A DNA stretch of 64,000 bases from Alicycliphilus sp. UBA6560 (lineage in GTDB: Bacteria; Pseudomonadota; Gammaproteobacteria; Burkholderiales; Burkholderiaceae_C), in contig DJJU01000013.1 of NCBI GenBank assembly GCA_002434305.1, forward strand, positions 186,001 through 250,000, in the 5' to 3' direction. Below the pieces are notes generated by a model. That model was not told the DNA's origin and ran no database searches. It saw only the letters and a program-made list of their open reading frames with translations. Positions 50,614 to 58,593 of this stretch are shown here, one piece after another. The translations under genes and the position numbers were made by a program. Every line of letters starts with the position of its first letter. The first letter of the stretch is position 1.

Positions 50614-50640
50614 ATCTTAACGGAATGTGACTTTTCGCAA
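50614..50640 (-). promoter_or_regulatory. Promoter candidate of the M36 protease gene
   Basis: On the leftward strand TTGCGA (50640-50635) is followed after 15 bases by TAAGAT (50619-50614). The spacing is short, so this is only a candidate. The transcript leader would then contain the repeat copy. Confidence 0.35.
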
Positions 50641-50683
50641 CATTCCTTCAATTAGGTAATTTGCGGCCCGGCCGCCTACGCCT

Positions 50684-51127
50684 TCAGGGTGCCGGCGCGC
50701 TGCGCTGCTGCAGCAGCAGGCGGATGGATTCCGGTATGGGCGCCGGCCTGCGCGCGGCGCGGTCAATGAAGACGATACCAATCTTGCCCCGGGCAATCTC
50801 GCGACCCTGGGTGGTTTCGGTCATTCGGAACACCAGGTCGAAGCCATAGCGGTTGAAGTCCTGCGGCACCATCTCCACGCGCAGCGTCTCGCCGTGGAAG
50901 GCCTCGGACTTGTACTGCGCCACGATGTCGCCGACCACGGTGGACAGGCCGGCCACGTCGGCCTCCGGGTAGCCCAGCGACTGGAAGAAGCGCACGCGCG
51001 CCTCCGACACCAGGCTGAGCAGCTGGGCGTTGTCCAGGTGCCCGCCCTGATTGACGTGGCTGATGTAGACCTGCAGCTCGGTGGCGAAGCCGAAGTGCGC
51101 GGGAAGCTCGAAGACGATGCGGGCCAT
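50684..51127 (-). CDS. 4HBT-type acyl-CoA thioesterase
   Basis: The gene encodes 147 residues with the hot-dog fold pattern: YISHVNQGGHLDNAQLLSLVSEARVRFFQSLG (with the helix and the Asp/Asn position), VVGDIVAQYKSEAFHGETLRVEM and FRMTETTQGREIARGKIGIVFID. It probably hydrolyses acyl-CoA or acyl-ACP in the cytosol. Residue Asn in HLDNA rather than Asp at the usual active-site position of YbgC-type enzymes (HVNNA/HVDNA type) is within family variation. It is followed leftward by the M36 gene's leader and preceded by rpoN, 13 bases away. Confidence 0.87.
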   Translation of the reverse strand: MARIVFELPAHFGFATELQVYISHVNQGGHLDNAQLLSLVSEARVRFFQSLGYPEADVAGLSTVVGDIVAQYKSEAFHGETLRVEMVPQDFNRYGFDLVFRMTETTQGREIARGKIGIVFIDRAARRPAPIPESIRLLLQQRSAPAP

Positions 51128-51140
51128 GGGGAGGTGGTTG

Positions 51141-52700
51141 CTAGAGTGCCTTGCGCAGGTTGGTGGGGGCGATCTTCATCGCCTCGCGGTACTTGGCCAC
51201 GGTGCGGCGTGCGCATTCGATGCCCTGCTCCTTGAGCATCTCGGCGATCTTGCTGTCCGACAGGGGCTTGGCCGGGTTCTCGGCGGCGATGAACTGCTTG
51301 ATCAGCGCCCGCACGGCGGTGCTGGAGGCGTTGCCGCCGGTCTCCGTGCCCAGGCCGGAACCGAAGAAGTACTTCAGCTCGTAGGTGCCCTGGGGCGTGG
51401 CCATGTACTTGGCGGTGGTCACGCGCGAAATGGTGGATTCGTGCAGGCCCAGCTCTTCGGCGATGTCGCGCAGCACCAGCGGGCGCATGGCCAGCTCGCC
51501 GTGCACGAAGAAGCTCTTTTGCCGCTGCACGATGGCCTCGGACACGCGCAGGATGGTGTCGAAGCGCTGCTGCACGTTCTTGATGAACCAGCGCGCCTCC
51601 TGCAGCCGCGCCTGCAGCTGCGGGTGGCCCTGGCTGCCGCGGTGGGCGCGCAGCGCGCCGGCGTATTGCTCGTGCACCTGCAGGCGCGGCATGACCGCCG
51701 GGTTGAGCTGCACGCTAAAGCGCTGCTGCGTGCCGCTGCCGATGCGCCGCACGATCACGTCGGGCACCATGGCGAACTGCTGCACGTCGGCAAAGCGCCG
51801 GCCCGGGCGCGGCTCCAGCCGGCCGATGAGGGCGATGGCGGCGCGCGTCAGCGCCTCGCTGGCGCCACAGGCCTGCGACAGGCGGCGCACGTCGCGCCGG
51901 GCCAGCCAGTCCAGCGGCTGTCGGCAAATGGCCAGCGCAGCCTGCACGGTGGGTGCATCGGCCGGGCCGGCCTGCTGCAGCTGGGCCTGCAGCTGCAGCG
52001 TCAGGCATTCGGCCAGGTCGCGCGCGCCCACGCCGGTGGGCTCCAGGCTTTGCAGCAGGCCCAGGGCCAGAGTCAGCTGGTGCAGCAGCTCCTCGTACCG
52101 TTCGTGCTCCCAGTGCTCGCCCAGCAGGCTGTCGGCCAGGGCGGGCAGGGGTTCTTCCAGGTAGCCGTCGTCGTTCAGCGAGCCGATGAGCAGCGCCAGC
52201 GCCGCCGCTTCCTCCGGCGACAGGCGCAGCAGCAGCGCCTGGCGGCTCAGGTGCTCGACCAGGGTCTCGTGGCTGCGCGCCAGGTCGATGGCGTCGCCCT
52301 CGGTGTCGCTGCCGCTGCTGCCGGCGCGTGCGGGGCTGTCGCCGCTGCTGCCCCAGTCGCTGTCGGGGCCGTTGGCTTCGCCCTCCCAGTCCAGGCGCTC
52401 TGGAGCGTCGGGCAGGCCGGCGGGCTCGGGGGCGTCCAGGCCGGGGTCGGCGGCGCCTTCCGGCGCTTCGGCATCATGTTGGCCTGTAGTGCGCGCCAGT
52501 TCTGCGCTGGCAGCTACTGAATCGATAGTGTCCGGCGCGCCATCCTCGGCCTCTTCCAGGAAGGGGTTGTCGGCCAGCATCTGGCCCACCTCCTGGGCCA
52601 GCTCCAGAGTGGACAGCTGCAGCAGGCGGATGGATTGCTGCAGCTGCGGGGTGAGCGCCAGCTGCTGCGAGACGCGCAGGGCCAGCGTGGGGCGGTTCAT
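51141..52700 (-). CDS. rpoN: RNA polymerase sigma-54 factor, with in-frame repeat
   Basis: Sigma-54 directs RNA polymerase to -24/-12 promoters. The 519-residue protein has the Gln-rich activator-interacting N-terminus (SQQLALTPQLQQSIRLLQLS), the acidic linker (about 50-130), the core-binding domain, the HTH (IAEELGLHESTISRVTTAKYM) and the RpoN box ARRTVAKYRE at 497-506. Residues of about 58-74 (TIDSVAASAELARTTGQ) in the acidic linker are encoded by a repeat copy. The gene lies just after lptB, a gene order conserved in proteobacteria. No hpf gene follows; the thioesterase does. Confidence 0.96.
   Translation of the reverse strand: MNRPTLALRVSQQLALTPQLQQSIRLLQLSTLELAQEVGQMLADNPFLEEAEDGAPDTIDSVAASAELARTTGQHDAEAPEGAADPGLDAPEPAGLPDAPERLDWEGEANGPDSDWGSSGDSPARAGSSGSDTEGDAIDLARSHETLVEHLSRQALLLRLSPEEAAALALLIGSLNDDGYLEEPLPALADSLLGEHWEHERYEELLHQLTLALGLLQSLEPTGVGARDLAECLTLQLQAQLQQAGPADAPTVQAALAICRQPLDWLARRDVRRLSQACGASEALTRAAIALIGRLEPRPGRRFADVQQFAMVPDVIVRRIGSGTQQRFSVQLNPAVMPRLQVHEQYAGALRAHRGSQGHPQLQARLQEARWFIKNVQQRFDTILRVSEAIVQRQKSFFVHGELAMRPLVLRDIAEELGLHESTISRVTTAKYMATPQGTYELKYFFGSGLGTETGGNASSTAVRALIKQFIAAENPAKPLSDSKIAEMLKEQGIECARRTVAKYREAMKIAPTNLRKAL
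52478..52528. repeat. Comamonadaceae palindromic repeat inside rpoN
   Basis: GCGCCAGTTCTGCGCTGGCA followed by GCTACTGAATCGATAG matches the core and right edge. It lies in the variable linker region of rpoN and keeps the frame. Confidence 0.75.
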
Positions 52701-52785
52701 CGGGCGGCGCCGCCGTGCGCCGCCGCCGTCATGGGCGGCGCCGGCATCGGCGGTGCGCGGCGGCAGGCCATGGCAGCTTGCGCCC

Positions 52786-53571
52786 TCACATGCGGAAGTG
52801 CTCGCCCAGGTACACCCGGCGCACTTCGGCGTTGTCCACGATCTCGGAGGGCGTGCCCTGGGCCAGCACGCTGCCATCGCTGATGATGAAGGCGTGGTCG
52901 CAGATGCCCAGCGTCTCGCGCACGTTGTGATCGGTGATGAGCACTCCGATGCCGCGCGCCTTCAGAAAACCGATGATGCGCTGGATCTCGATCACGGCGA
53001 TGGGGTCGATGCCGGCGAACGGCTCGTCCAGCAGGATGAAGCGCGGCTGCGTGGCCAGGGCCCGGGCGATCTCCACGCGCCGGCGCTCGCCGCCGGACAG
53101 CGCCAGCGCTGGCGACTCGCGCAGATGCTCCACGCGCAGCTCCTGCAGCAGGCCCGTCAGGCGCTGCTCGATCTCGGCGCGCGGCAGCGCGCGGCCGTCC
53201 TCGCCGCGCTGCAGCTCCAGCACGGCGCGCACGTTGTCCTGCACGCTGAGCTTGCGGAAGATGGATGCCTCCTGCGGCAGGTAGGACAGACCCAGCCGCG
53301 AGCGGCGGTGAATGGGCATGCTGGTCACGTCGTGCTCGTCGATGCCGATGGCGCCGCCGTCGCAACGCACCAGGCCCACGATCATGTAGAACGAAGTGGT
53401 CTTGCCCGCGCCGTTGGGCCCAAGCAGGCCCACGACCTCGCCCTTTTGCACCGACAGCGACACGTCCTTGACGACCTGGCGCCCGCCGTAGGACTTTTGC
53501 AGGTGGCGCGCCTGCAGCCGGCTGGGGGCGGTCTCGGCCGGCGCGGCGCCCGTCGTGCCTGGCGCCATCAC
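52786..53571 (-). CDS. lptB: Lipopolysaccharide export ABC transporter ATP-binding protein
   Basis: LptB powers extraction of LPS from the inner membrane with LptF, LptG and LptC. The motifs are GPNGAGKTT (Walker A, 51-59), YLPQEASIFRKLSV, LSGGERRRVEIARAL (signature) and FILLDEPFAGIDPIAV (Walker B and D-loop), then the switch His in LITDHNVRE. The length of 261 residues includes an N-terminal extension of about 18 residues. The start overlaps the lptA stop by four bases, as expected for the lptAB pair, and rpoN follows downstream. Confidence 0.96.
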   Translation of the reverse strand: MMAPGTTGAAPAETAPSRLQARHLQKSYGGRQVVKDVSLSVQKGEVVGLLGPNGAGKTTSFYMIVGLVRCDGGAIGIDEHDVTSMPIHRRSRLGLSYLPQEASIFRKLSVQDNVRAVLELQRGEDGRALPRAEIEQRLTGLLQELRVEHLRESPALALSGGERRRVEIARALATQPRFILLDEPFAGIDPIAVIEIQRIIGFLKARGIGVLITDHNVRETLGICDHAFIISDGSVLAQGTPSEIVDNAEVRRVYLGEHFRM

Positions 53572-54194
53572 TGCTTGCCGCCGCCCAGCTCGCTGCTGGG
53601 GCGCAGTGCCGGGGCGGGAGCGGGGGCCGGCGTGGCGGCGGAGGGTGCCGTCTCGCGCGGCGCGATCACGGCGCGCACGCGGCCGCCGGCGCTGGTGTTC
53701 GCCGTGGGGGCGCCGCCCTCGACGGTGAACACGTCCGTGACGTTGCTGTAGACGATGCGTGCGCCGGTCAGCTCATCGCTGAGCGTGGCGCCCCGGTAGC
53801 GGCGCAGCTCGCCGCGGCGGATGAGACGCACCACGTCGGCGCGGCCGTCGTACTCGATGCGCTCGGCCTCGCCCTCGACGAACTCGTCGGGGGCGCCGGG
53901 CGCGGTATCGCGCTTTTGCCGGAAGAAAGCGCGCTTGCCAGCCTCGGCGGTGACGATGCCGCTTTGGTAGCCGTCCGGGTCCTGGTGCACCTCCAGGCGT
54001 GCGCCGCGCAGCACGATGGAGCCCTTGGTCATGACGACGTGGCCGGTGAACACCGTGGTCTGCTGCAGCTCGTCATGGCGCAGCGCATCGGCCTCGATGT
54101 TCATGGGCTTGTTGCGGTCGGCCTTTTCCGCCCGCGCGGCCGGCGCCAGCGCCAGCGCGGCGCACAGGGATAGGGAGAGCAGTCGATGGTTCAT
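53568..54194 (-). CDS. lptA: Lipopolysaccharide periplasmic transport protein
   Basis: LptA forms the periplasmic bridge for LPS. The 208-residue protein has a signal peptide ending PAARAE and an OstA-like beta-jellyroll (PMNIEADALRHDELQQTTVFTGHVVMTKGSI, LRGARLEVHQD, DEFVEGEAERIEYDGRAD, GATLSDELTGARIVY). The C-terminus is Ala/Pro-rich. I chose the ATG at 54194. The ATG eight codons upstream falls inside the -10 promoter candidate, so it cannot be translated from that promoter. lptC is not adjacent in this window, unlike in many proteobacteria. Confidence 0.93.
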   Translation of the reverse strand: MNHRLLSLSLCAALALAPAARAEKADRNKPMNIEADALRHDELQQTTVFTGHVVMTKGSIVLRGARLEVHQDPDGYQSGIVTAEAGKRAFFRQKRDTAPGAPDEFVEGEAERIEYDGRADVVRLIRRGELRRYRGATLSDELTGARIVYSNVTDVFTVEGGAPTANTSAGGRVRAVIAPRETAPSAATPAPAPAPALRPSSELGGGKQ

Positions 54195-54216
54195 GGGGGG
54201 CACGAATCTTGCGTTC

Positions 54217-54222
54217 ATTGTA
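54217..54222 (-). promoter_or_regulatory. -10 promoter element candidate of lptA-lptB-rpoN
   Basis: TACAAT on the leftward strand lies about 23 bases before the chosen lptA start and just after the dsbA terminator. The -35 region is poor. The position fits because the upstream terminator leaves only this gap for a promoter. Confidence 0.4.
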
Positions 54223-54254
54223 GCCACCGTGATTTGCCTGGGCGGCCAAGAAAA

Positions 54255-54277
54255 AAGGCGCGCCCGTGGCGCGCCTT
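54255..54277 (-). terminator. Rho-independent terminator of dsbA
   Basis: AAGGCGCGC (54255-54263) pairs with GCGCGCCTT (54269-54277). Read leftward it is followed by TTTTTTCTT, so it ends dsbA transcription. Confidence 0.88.
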
Positions 54278-54304
54278 CGATGGCCGGGGGAAGCGGCCGG
54301 CGGA

Positions 54305-54964
54305 TCAGCTCTTGGGCGCCTGGGCGGCCAAGTGCTCCACCACGCGCAGCACGCTTTCCATGTTGCCGGCCATGGTGCCGTCGGTGTAGTAGCGGCCGGC
54401 CACGCCCATGGAGGGCACGCCCTCCACTTGGTAGTCGTTTTGCAGCTGCGTGGCCTTGCGCACCTGGTTGGACACGGTGAAGGAGTTGTACACCTCCTTG
54501 AATTTGGCCACGTCCACGCCCTGCTTGCCGATCCAGTCGAAGATCAGCTCGTCCTTGTTCAGCGGCAGCTTTTCCACGTGCACGGCCCGGAAAACCTTGG
54601 CGTGCAGCTCGGGCAGCTTGCCCATGCCTTCCAGGGTGTAGTAGAGCTTTTGCTGCGGCGCGAAGCTGGCGTTGAAAGCGACGGGAATGCGACGGATGAC
54701 CAGGTTCTTGGGCGCGGCCTTGGCCCATGCGTCGAACGTCGGCTCGAAGGCGTTGCAGTGCGAGCAGCTGTACCAGAAGAACTCGATCACCTCGACCTTG
54801 CCGGCGCCCGGGTCGCTGGGCACGGGCTTGGACAGGCGCACGTAATCCTTGCCCTCCTTGAACTGGCGCGGCGCCTGCGCCAGGGCGGGCGTGGCCAGTG
54901 GCAGGCCCAGCGCAGAGATGGCGAGCACCGAGGCGGTGGACAGGGAAAACTCACGACGGTTCAT
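54305..54964 (-). CDS. dsbA: Thiol:disulphide interchange protein DsbA, CSHC active site
   Basis: DsbA introduces disulphide bonds into exported proteins in the periplasm. The 219-residue protein has a twin-arginine-like signal start (MNRREFS) with a hydrophobic stretch ending PALAQ. The thioredoxin active site is C67-S-H-C70 in EFFWYSCSHCNAFEP, the cis-proline loop is GVPSMGV, and the helical insert is present. Ser replaces the usual Pro in CPHC. The DsbA of several betaproteobacteria carries this CSHC form. A terminator lies directly downstream. The repeat-like element is directly upstream. Confidence 0.94.
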   Translation of the reverse strand: MNRREFSLSTASVLAISALGLPLATPALAQAPRQFKEGKDYVRLSKPVPSDPGAGKVEVIEFFWYSCSHCNAFEPTFDAWAKAAPKNLVIRRIPVAFNASFAPQQKLYYTLEGMGKLPELHAKVFRAVHVEKLPLNKDELIFDWIGKQGVDVAKFKEVYNSFTVSNQVRKATQLQNDYQVEGVPSMGVAGRYYTDGTMAGNMESVLRVVEHLAAQAPKS

Positions 54965-55061
54965 AAGACGGTTGACTCCGTTGGCTGCTTCAATGGGTGG
55001 AATGGACTGTGCCAGGCCCGCAAAGGTTCCGCAGGCGGGACTCCGGCGGGCGCGGCAGGCC

Positions 55062-55230
55062 TTAGAACGTGTTCACGATTTCCGCGCGAGTGTGCGGTCG
55101 CGACCTCGGGCGCCCTGCGTCGTTGCAAAGCCTCGCGATAGCGCGCGCTATCGCTGCGGTCTGCGCCTCGCAGTGCATCCCGATTCGCATCCCGCACCCC
55201 TCCGCGCAGAGATCGTGAACACATTCTTAG
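55062..55230. mobile_element. 169-base element with inverted ends, MITE/REP-like
   Basis: The left end TTAGAACGTGTTCACGAT (55062-55079) is mirrored by the right end ATCGTGAACACATTCTTAG (55212-55230), with one mismatch apart from the edge. A perfect 20-base palindrome GCGATAGCGCGCGCTATCGC lies at 55135-55154. There is no transposase or long frame inside. The right end supplies the stop codon of the SPOR gene. Confidence 0.65.
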
Positions 55231-55907
55231 CGCTGCACGCGCACCAGCGCGGATTCGACGCCCGCGCCGTCGAGCTTTTGCTTCAGCGACTCGGCATCGT
55301 CGCGCTTGCTGAACGGGCCCACCCGTACGCGGAACACGGTGCGGCCGTTTTGTTCGCGCTCACTCACGCGGGCCTCCCAGCCCAGCATGGCGAGCTTGGC
55401 TCGCTGGGCGTCGGCGTCCTGCTGGGTGCGGAAGGCCCCGGCCTGCACGAAGTAGTCGAAGGGGTCGGCACCGGCGGCTGCGGCCGGCTTGGGCTCGGGG
55501 GCGCCGGCGCGCGCGCGCGCCAGGTCGCCCAGCGGGTCACCCGATGCGCCGGCCTGGGCGCGGCTGGCGGCCGGGAGCGGCGCGGAGGCGGCATTGGCCG
55601 CCGGCGTCCCGCCGACCACGGCGGGTGCCACGATGGTGGAGCCCGGGGCGCTGTCGGGCGCAGGTGTGGGGGGCTGCTGCGGGCGCGCCGGGTTCTTGCC
55701 GTACAGCGGGGCGTTGGGGTCCCAGTTCTTGTTGCGCTGGGCCTCGTCCTGGTCGGAGGCGCGCGGGCTGGCCTTGGTCAGGAAGGGCACGGGCACCTTG
55801 GTCACGTAGACGGCCACGGCCAGCGCCGCGCCCAGGCCCACGATCACCCCGAGGATGAAGCCCACGATGGTGCCGCCGCGTTGCTGTTTTTTCATATCAG
55901 TGGTCAC
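55227..55907 (-). CDS. SPOR-domain (FtsN-like) membrane protein
   Basis: The gene encodes 226 residues. There is a short cytoplasmic N-terminus, a transmembrane helix (about 13-36), an Ala/Pro-rich periplasmic linker, and a C-terminal SPOR domain (about 150-226: FDYFVQAGAFRTQQDADAQRAKLAMLGWEARV, FRVRVGPFSKRDDAESLKQKL). SPOR domains bind denuded septal peptidoglycan, so a role in cell division is likely; it may be the FtsN of this organism. The gene abuts argS directly. Its TAA stop is inside the inverted end of the 169-base element. Confidence 0.88.
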   Translation of the reverse strand: MTTDMKKQQRGGTIVGFILGVIVGLGAALAVAVYVTKVPVPFLTKASPRASDQDEAQRNKNWDPNAPLYGKNPARPQQPPTPAPDSAPGSTIVAPAVVGGTPAANAASAPLPAASRAQAGASGDPLGDLARARAGAPEPKPAAAAGADPFDYFVQAGAFRTQQDADAQRAKLAMLGWEARVSEREQNGRTVFRVRVGPFSKRDDAESLKQKLDGAGVESALVRVQR

Positions 55908-57587
55908 TTACATTCTGGCTGGCGCAGACACACCCAGCACCGCCAGGCCATTGTGCAGCACCTGGGCGGTGGCCGCGACCAGGGCCAGGCGGGCCAGCTT
56001 GACGGCCTCGTCATCGACCAGGATGCGCTCGGCGTCGTAGTAGCTGTGGTAGCTGGCGGCCAGCTCGCGCAGGTAGAAGGTCACGTCGTGCGGCGCGTTG
56101 CTGGCCGCGGCGGCGGTGAGCATCTCGGGGTAGCGCGACAGCAGCAGCATCAGCGCCTGGGCTTGCGGGCCCTGCAGGGGGGACAGGTCCACGTCCCGCA
56201 GCTGGCCCACGTCGTAGTCCTCGCGCCAGCCGCGCAGCACCGAGCTGATGCGCGCATGGGCGTACTGCACGTAGTACACCGGGTTGTCGTTGTTCTGCGC
56301 CACGGCCAGGTCCACGTCGAAGGTGTACTCGGTGTCGGGCTTGCGCGACAGCAGGAAGAAGCGCACCGCGTCGCGGCTGGTCCATTCGATCAGGTCGCGC
56401 AGCGTGACGTAGCTGCCGGCGCGCTTGCTGATCTTCACCTCCTCGCCGCCCTTGACCACGCGCACCATGGTGTGCAGCACGTAGTCCGGGTAGCCCTGGG
56501 GGATACCCACGCCCACCGCCTGCAGGCCGGCGCGAACGCGGGCGATGGTGCCGTGGTGGTCCGTGCCCTGGATGTTCACGGCGCGCGTGTAGCCGCGCTG
56601 GAATTTCTGGATGTGGTAGGCGACGTCGGGCAGGAAGTAGGTGTAGGTGCCATCGGACTTGCGCATCACCCGGTCCTTGTCGTCGCCGAAGTCCGTGGTG
56701 CGCAGCCACAGCGCGCCGTCCTGCTCATAGGTGTGGCCGCTGGCGACCAGGCGGCGCACGGTGTCCTCCACGTAGCCGCGCTCGTAGAGGCTGGACTCCA
56801 GGTAGTACTCGTCGAACTTCAGGTTGAAGGCCTGCAGGTCCTTGTCCTGCTCGGCGCGCAGATAGGCCACGGCGAACTGGCGGATGCCCTCGTAATCCTG
56901 CGCGTCGCCGCTGGCAGTGAACGCGCGGTCGTCGGCGTGCACCGTGGCGCCGGCCAGGTAGGCGTCTGCGATGTCCTGGATGTAGTCGCCGTTGTATGCC
57001 GCCTCGGGCCAGCCGGCGTCGCCCGGCTTCAGCCCTTGAGCGCGCAGCTGCGTGCTCTTGGTGAGCGTGTCGATCTGCACGCCCGCGTCGTTGTAATAGA
57101 ACTCGCGGTGCACCTGCCAGCCCTGGGTGGCGTACAGGTGGCTGATGGCGTCGCCGATCGCCGCCTGGCGGCCGTGGCCCACGTGCAGCGGGCCGGTGGG
57201 GTTGGCGGAGACGAACTCGACGATCACCTTCTCGCTGCGCGCCGGCTGCCAGCCGTAGCGCTCGCCCTGCTCGAGCACCTCGCGCACCACCTGCTGCTTG
57301 GCTTCGGGCTTCAGGCGGATGTTCAGAAAGCCGGGGCCGGCGATCTCGATGGCATCCGTCCAGCGCGCGAAGGCGGGCGTGGCGGCCAGCGCGTCCTTGA
57401 GCTGCTCGCCCAGCTGGCGCGGGTTGGCCTTGAGGGGCTTGGCCAGCTGCATGGCCGCGGTGCAGGCGAAGTCGCCATGGGCCGCGACCTTGGGGTTTTC
57501 AAAGGCAGCGCGCGCGCCCGCGCCGGGCTGCAGCCGCTCCAGCTCGCCGGCCAGCGCCGTGAGCAATTCCTGTTTGACACTCAGCAT
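55908..57587 (-). CDS. argS: Arginyl-tRNA synthetase
   Basis: This class I synthetase charges tRNA-Arg. The 559-residue protein has the HIGH-type motif in FVSANPTGPLHVGHGRQAAIGD. The KMSKS-type loop is replaced by KISKRAGSYVTLRDLI, usual for ArgS. The N-terminal Arg-S domain and the C-terminal DALR anticodon domain (ending near ALVAATAQVLHNGLAVLGVSAPARM) are present. The stop codon and the SPOR gene start are adjacent, suggesting co-transcription. Confidence 0.97.
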   Translation of the reverse strand: MLSVKQELLTALAGELERLQPGAGARAAFENPKVAAHGDFACTAAMQLAKPLKANPRQLGEQLKDALAATPAFARWTDAIEIAGPGFLNIRLKPEAKQQVVREVLEQGERYGWQPARSEKVIVEFVSANPTGPLHVGHGRQAAIGDAISHLYATQGWQVHREFYYNDAGVQIDTLTKSTQLRAQGLKPGDAGWPEAAYNGDYIQDIADAYLAGATVHADDRAFTASGDAQDYEGIRQFAVAYLRAEQDKDLQAFNLKFDEYYLESSLYERGYVEDTVRRLVASGHTYEQDGALWLRTTDFGDDKDRVMRKSDGTYTYFLPDVAYHIQKFQRGYTRAVNIQGTDHHGTIARVRAGLQAVGVGIPQGYPDYVLHTMVRVVKGGEEVKISKRAGSYVTLRDLIEWTSRDAVRFFLLSRKPDTEYTFDVDLAVAQNNDNPVYYVQYAHARISSVLRGWREDYDVGQLRDVDLSPLQGPQAQALMLLLSRYPEMLTAAAASNAPHDVTFYLRELAASYHSYYDAERILVDDEAVKLARLALVAATAQVLHNGLAVLGVSAPARM

Positions 57588-57698
57588 GATGGGGCGGGAT
57601 TTTACGGGGAGCCCCCGGTGCCGCCGGGGCTATGCTGCCTGGCCGCGGCGCGCCGCCGCGGTCGACTGATCCCAACCTTCGCTGGAGCCCATTCCATC

Positions 57699-58034
57699 AT
57701 GCTGAAGAACCTGCTTACCTGCCTGGCCCTTGCCGGCCTCGCCCTGCCCGCGTTGGCAGCCCCTGCCGCGGCCGACGCCGCAAGCGCCCCTGCCGCCAAG
57801 AAGGCCCCCACCGCCCAGCAGGCGAAGATGACGGCCTGCAACGCCGACGCCAAGGCCAAGGACCTGAAGGGCGACGAGCGCAAGGCCTTCATGAAGACTT
57901 GCCTGAGCGCCAACAAGCAGGAAAAGCAGCAGGACAAGATGACCAGCTGCAACGCCGAAGCCAAGACGAAGGATTTGAAGGGCGACGAGCGCAAGGCCTT
58001 CATGAAGGAGTGCCTGTCGAACAAGCCCGCCTGA
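57699..58034 (+). CDS. psiF: PsiF-repeat exported protein
   Basis: The gene encodes 111 residues. The signal peptide ends near LPALAAP. Two PsiF repeats follow (KMTACNADAKAKDLKGDERKAF and KMTSCNAEAKTKDLKGDERK, each with CL near the end). Escherichia coli psiF is a phosphate-starvation-inducible gene of unknown function. The two repeats share an identical 32-base stretch 111 bases apart (57865-57896 and 57976-58007), so the second arose by a recent tandem duplication. A strong terminator follows. Confidence 0.88.
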   Translation: MLKNLLTCLALAGLALPALAAPAAADAASAPAAKKAPTAQQAKMTACNADAKAKDLKGDERKAFMKTCLSANKQEKQQDKMTSCNAEAKTKDLKGDERKAFMKECLSNKPA

Positions 58035-58063
58035 GGGCGGTCTTCGGCACCACCCACCAGAAG

Positions 58064-58084
58064 CCCCGCGTCGCGGGGTTTTTC
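58064..58084 (+). terminator. Rho-independent terminator of psiF
   Basis: CCCCGCG-T-CGCGGGG (58064-58078) is followed by TTTTTCTTTTT. It directly follows the psiF gene. Confidence 0.9.
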
Positions 58085-58100
58085 TTTTTGATGGGTGCGC

Positions 58101-58556
58101 TCAGCGCGTGCCCACACCGCGCGCCAGGAAGACGGCCAGCAGCGGGATCACCGCCACCAGGTGCGCCTCGATCATGACGATGCGGCGCGTGGCGCGCACC
58201 TGCTCGGGCGTGGGCAGGCTGCCATCAGCCCGCAGCGCGCGGCGCCAGGCCAGAAAGCGCAGGGTCGGCACGAGGGACATCGCGCCGATCACCACGAACA
58301 GCGTGACCTTGGCGTGCAGCAGCGGCTGCGACCAGTACCAACCCGCGCCCTTGATGCCCCACCAGGTGCGCGCCAGGCCCGAGGCCAGCACGCACAGCGC
58401 GGAGATGCCGTACAGCAGGTCCACCCGCGCCAGGCGCTCCACCACCTTGGCGTTCATCCATTCGCTGCGGCACAGCGCGGTCTCGCTGGCCAGGAAGGTC
58501 GCCATCATCAGGATGGACAGGATGTGGGCATAGGCCAGCAGGGCTTCGGTGGTCAT
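58101..58556 (-). CDS. DUF2214 family membrane protein
   Basis: The gene encodes 151 residues with four hydrophobic helices. The N-terminus LLAYAHILSILMMATFLASE and the following WMNAKVVERLARVDLLYGISALCVLASGL are the DUF2214 hallmark, including the conserved His and Glu in the first helix. The family is uncharacterised. It lies leftward of the LysR gene by 37 bases and is convergent with psiF. Confidence 0.85.
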   Translation of the reverse strand: MTTEALLAYAHILSILMMATFLASETALCRSEWMNAKVVERLARVDLLYGISALCVLASGLARTWWGIKGAGWYWSQPLLHAKVTLFVVIGAMSLVPTLRFLAWRRALRADGSLPTPEQVRATRRIVMIEAHLVAVIPLLAVFLARGVGTR

Positions 58557-58593
58557 GGCAGGTGCTCGGGGCGAGTGGAGGAAGGAGAAGGGC

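Noticed and set aside
47458..50655. A 1065-codon rightward open frame opposite the M36 protease gene
   Set aside because: The opposite strand encodes zinc-site motifs, domains and anchor; the rightward translation is Arg/Gly/His-rich noise.
54849..57698. Long upstream extension of the psiF frame
   Set aside because: It runs antisense through SPOR and argS. The real start is the ATG at 57699 that begins the signal peptide.
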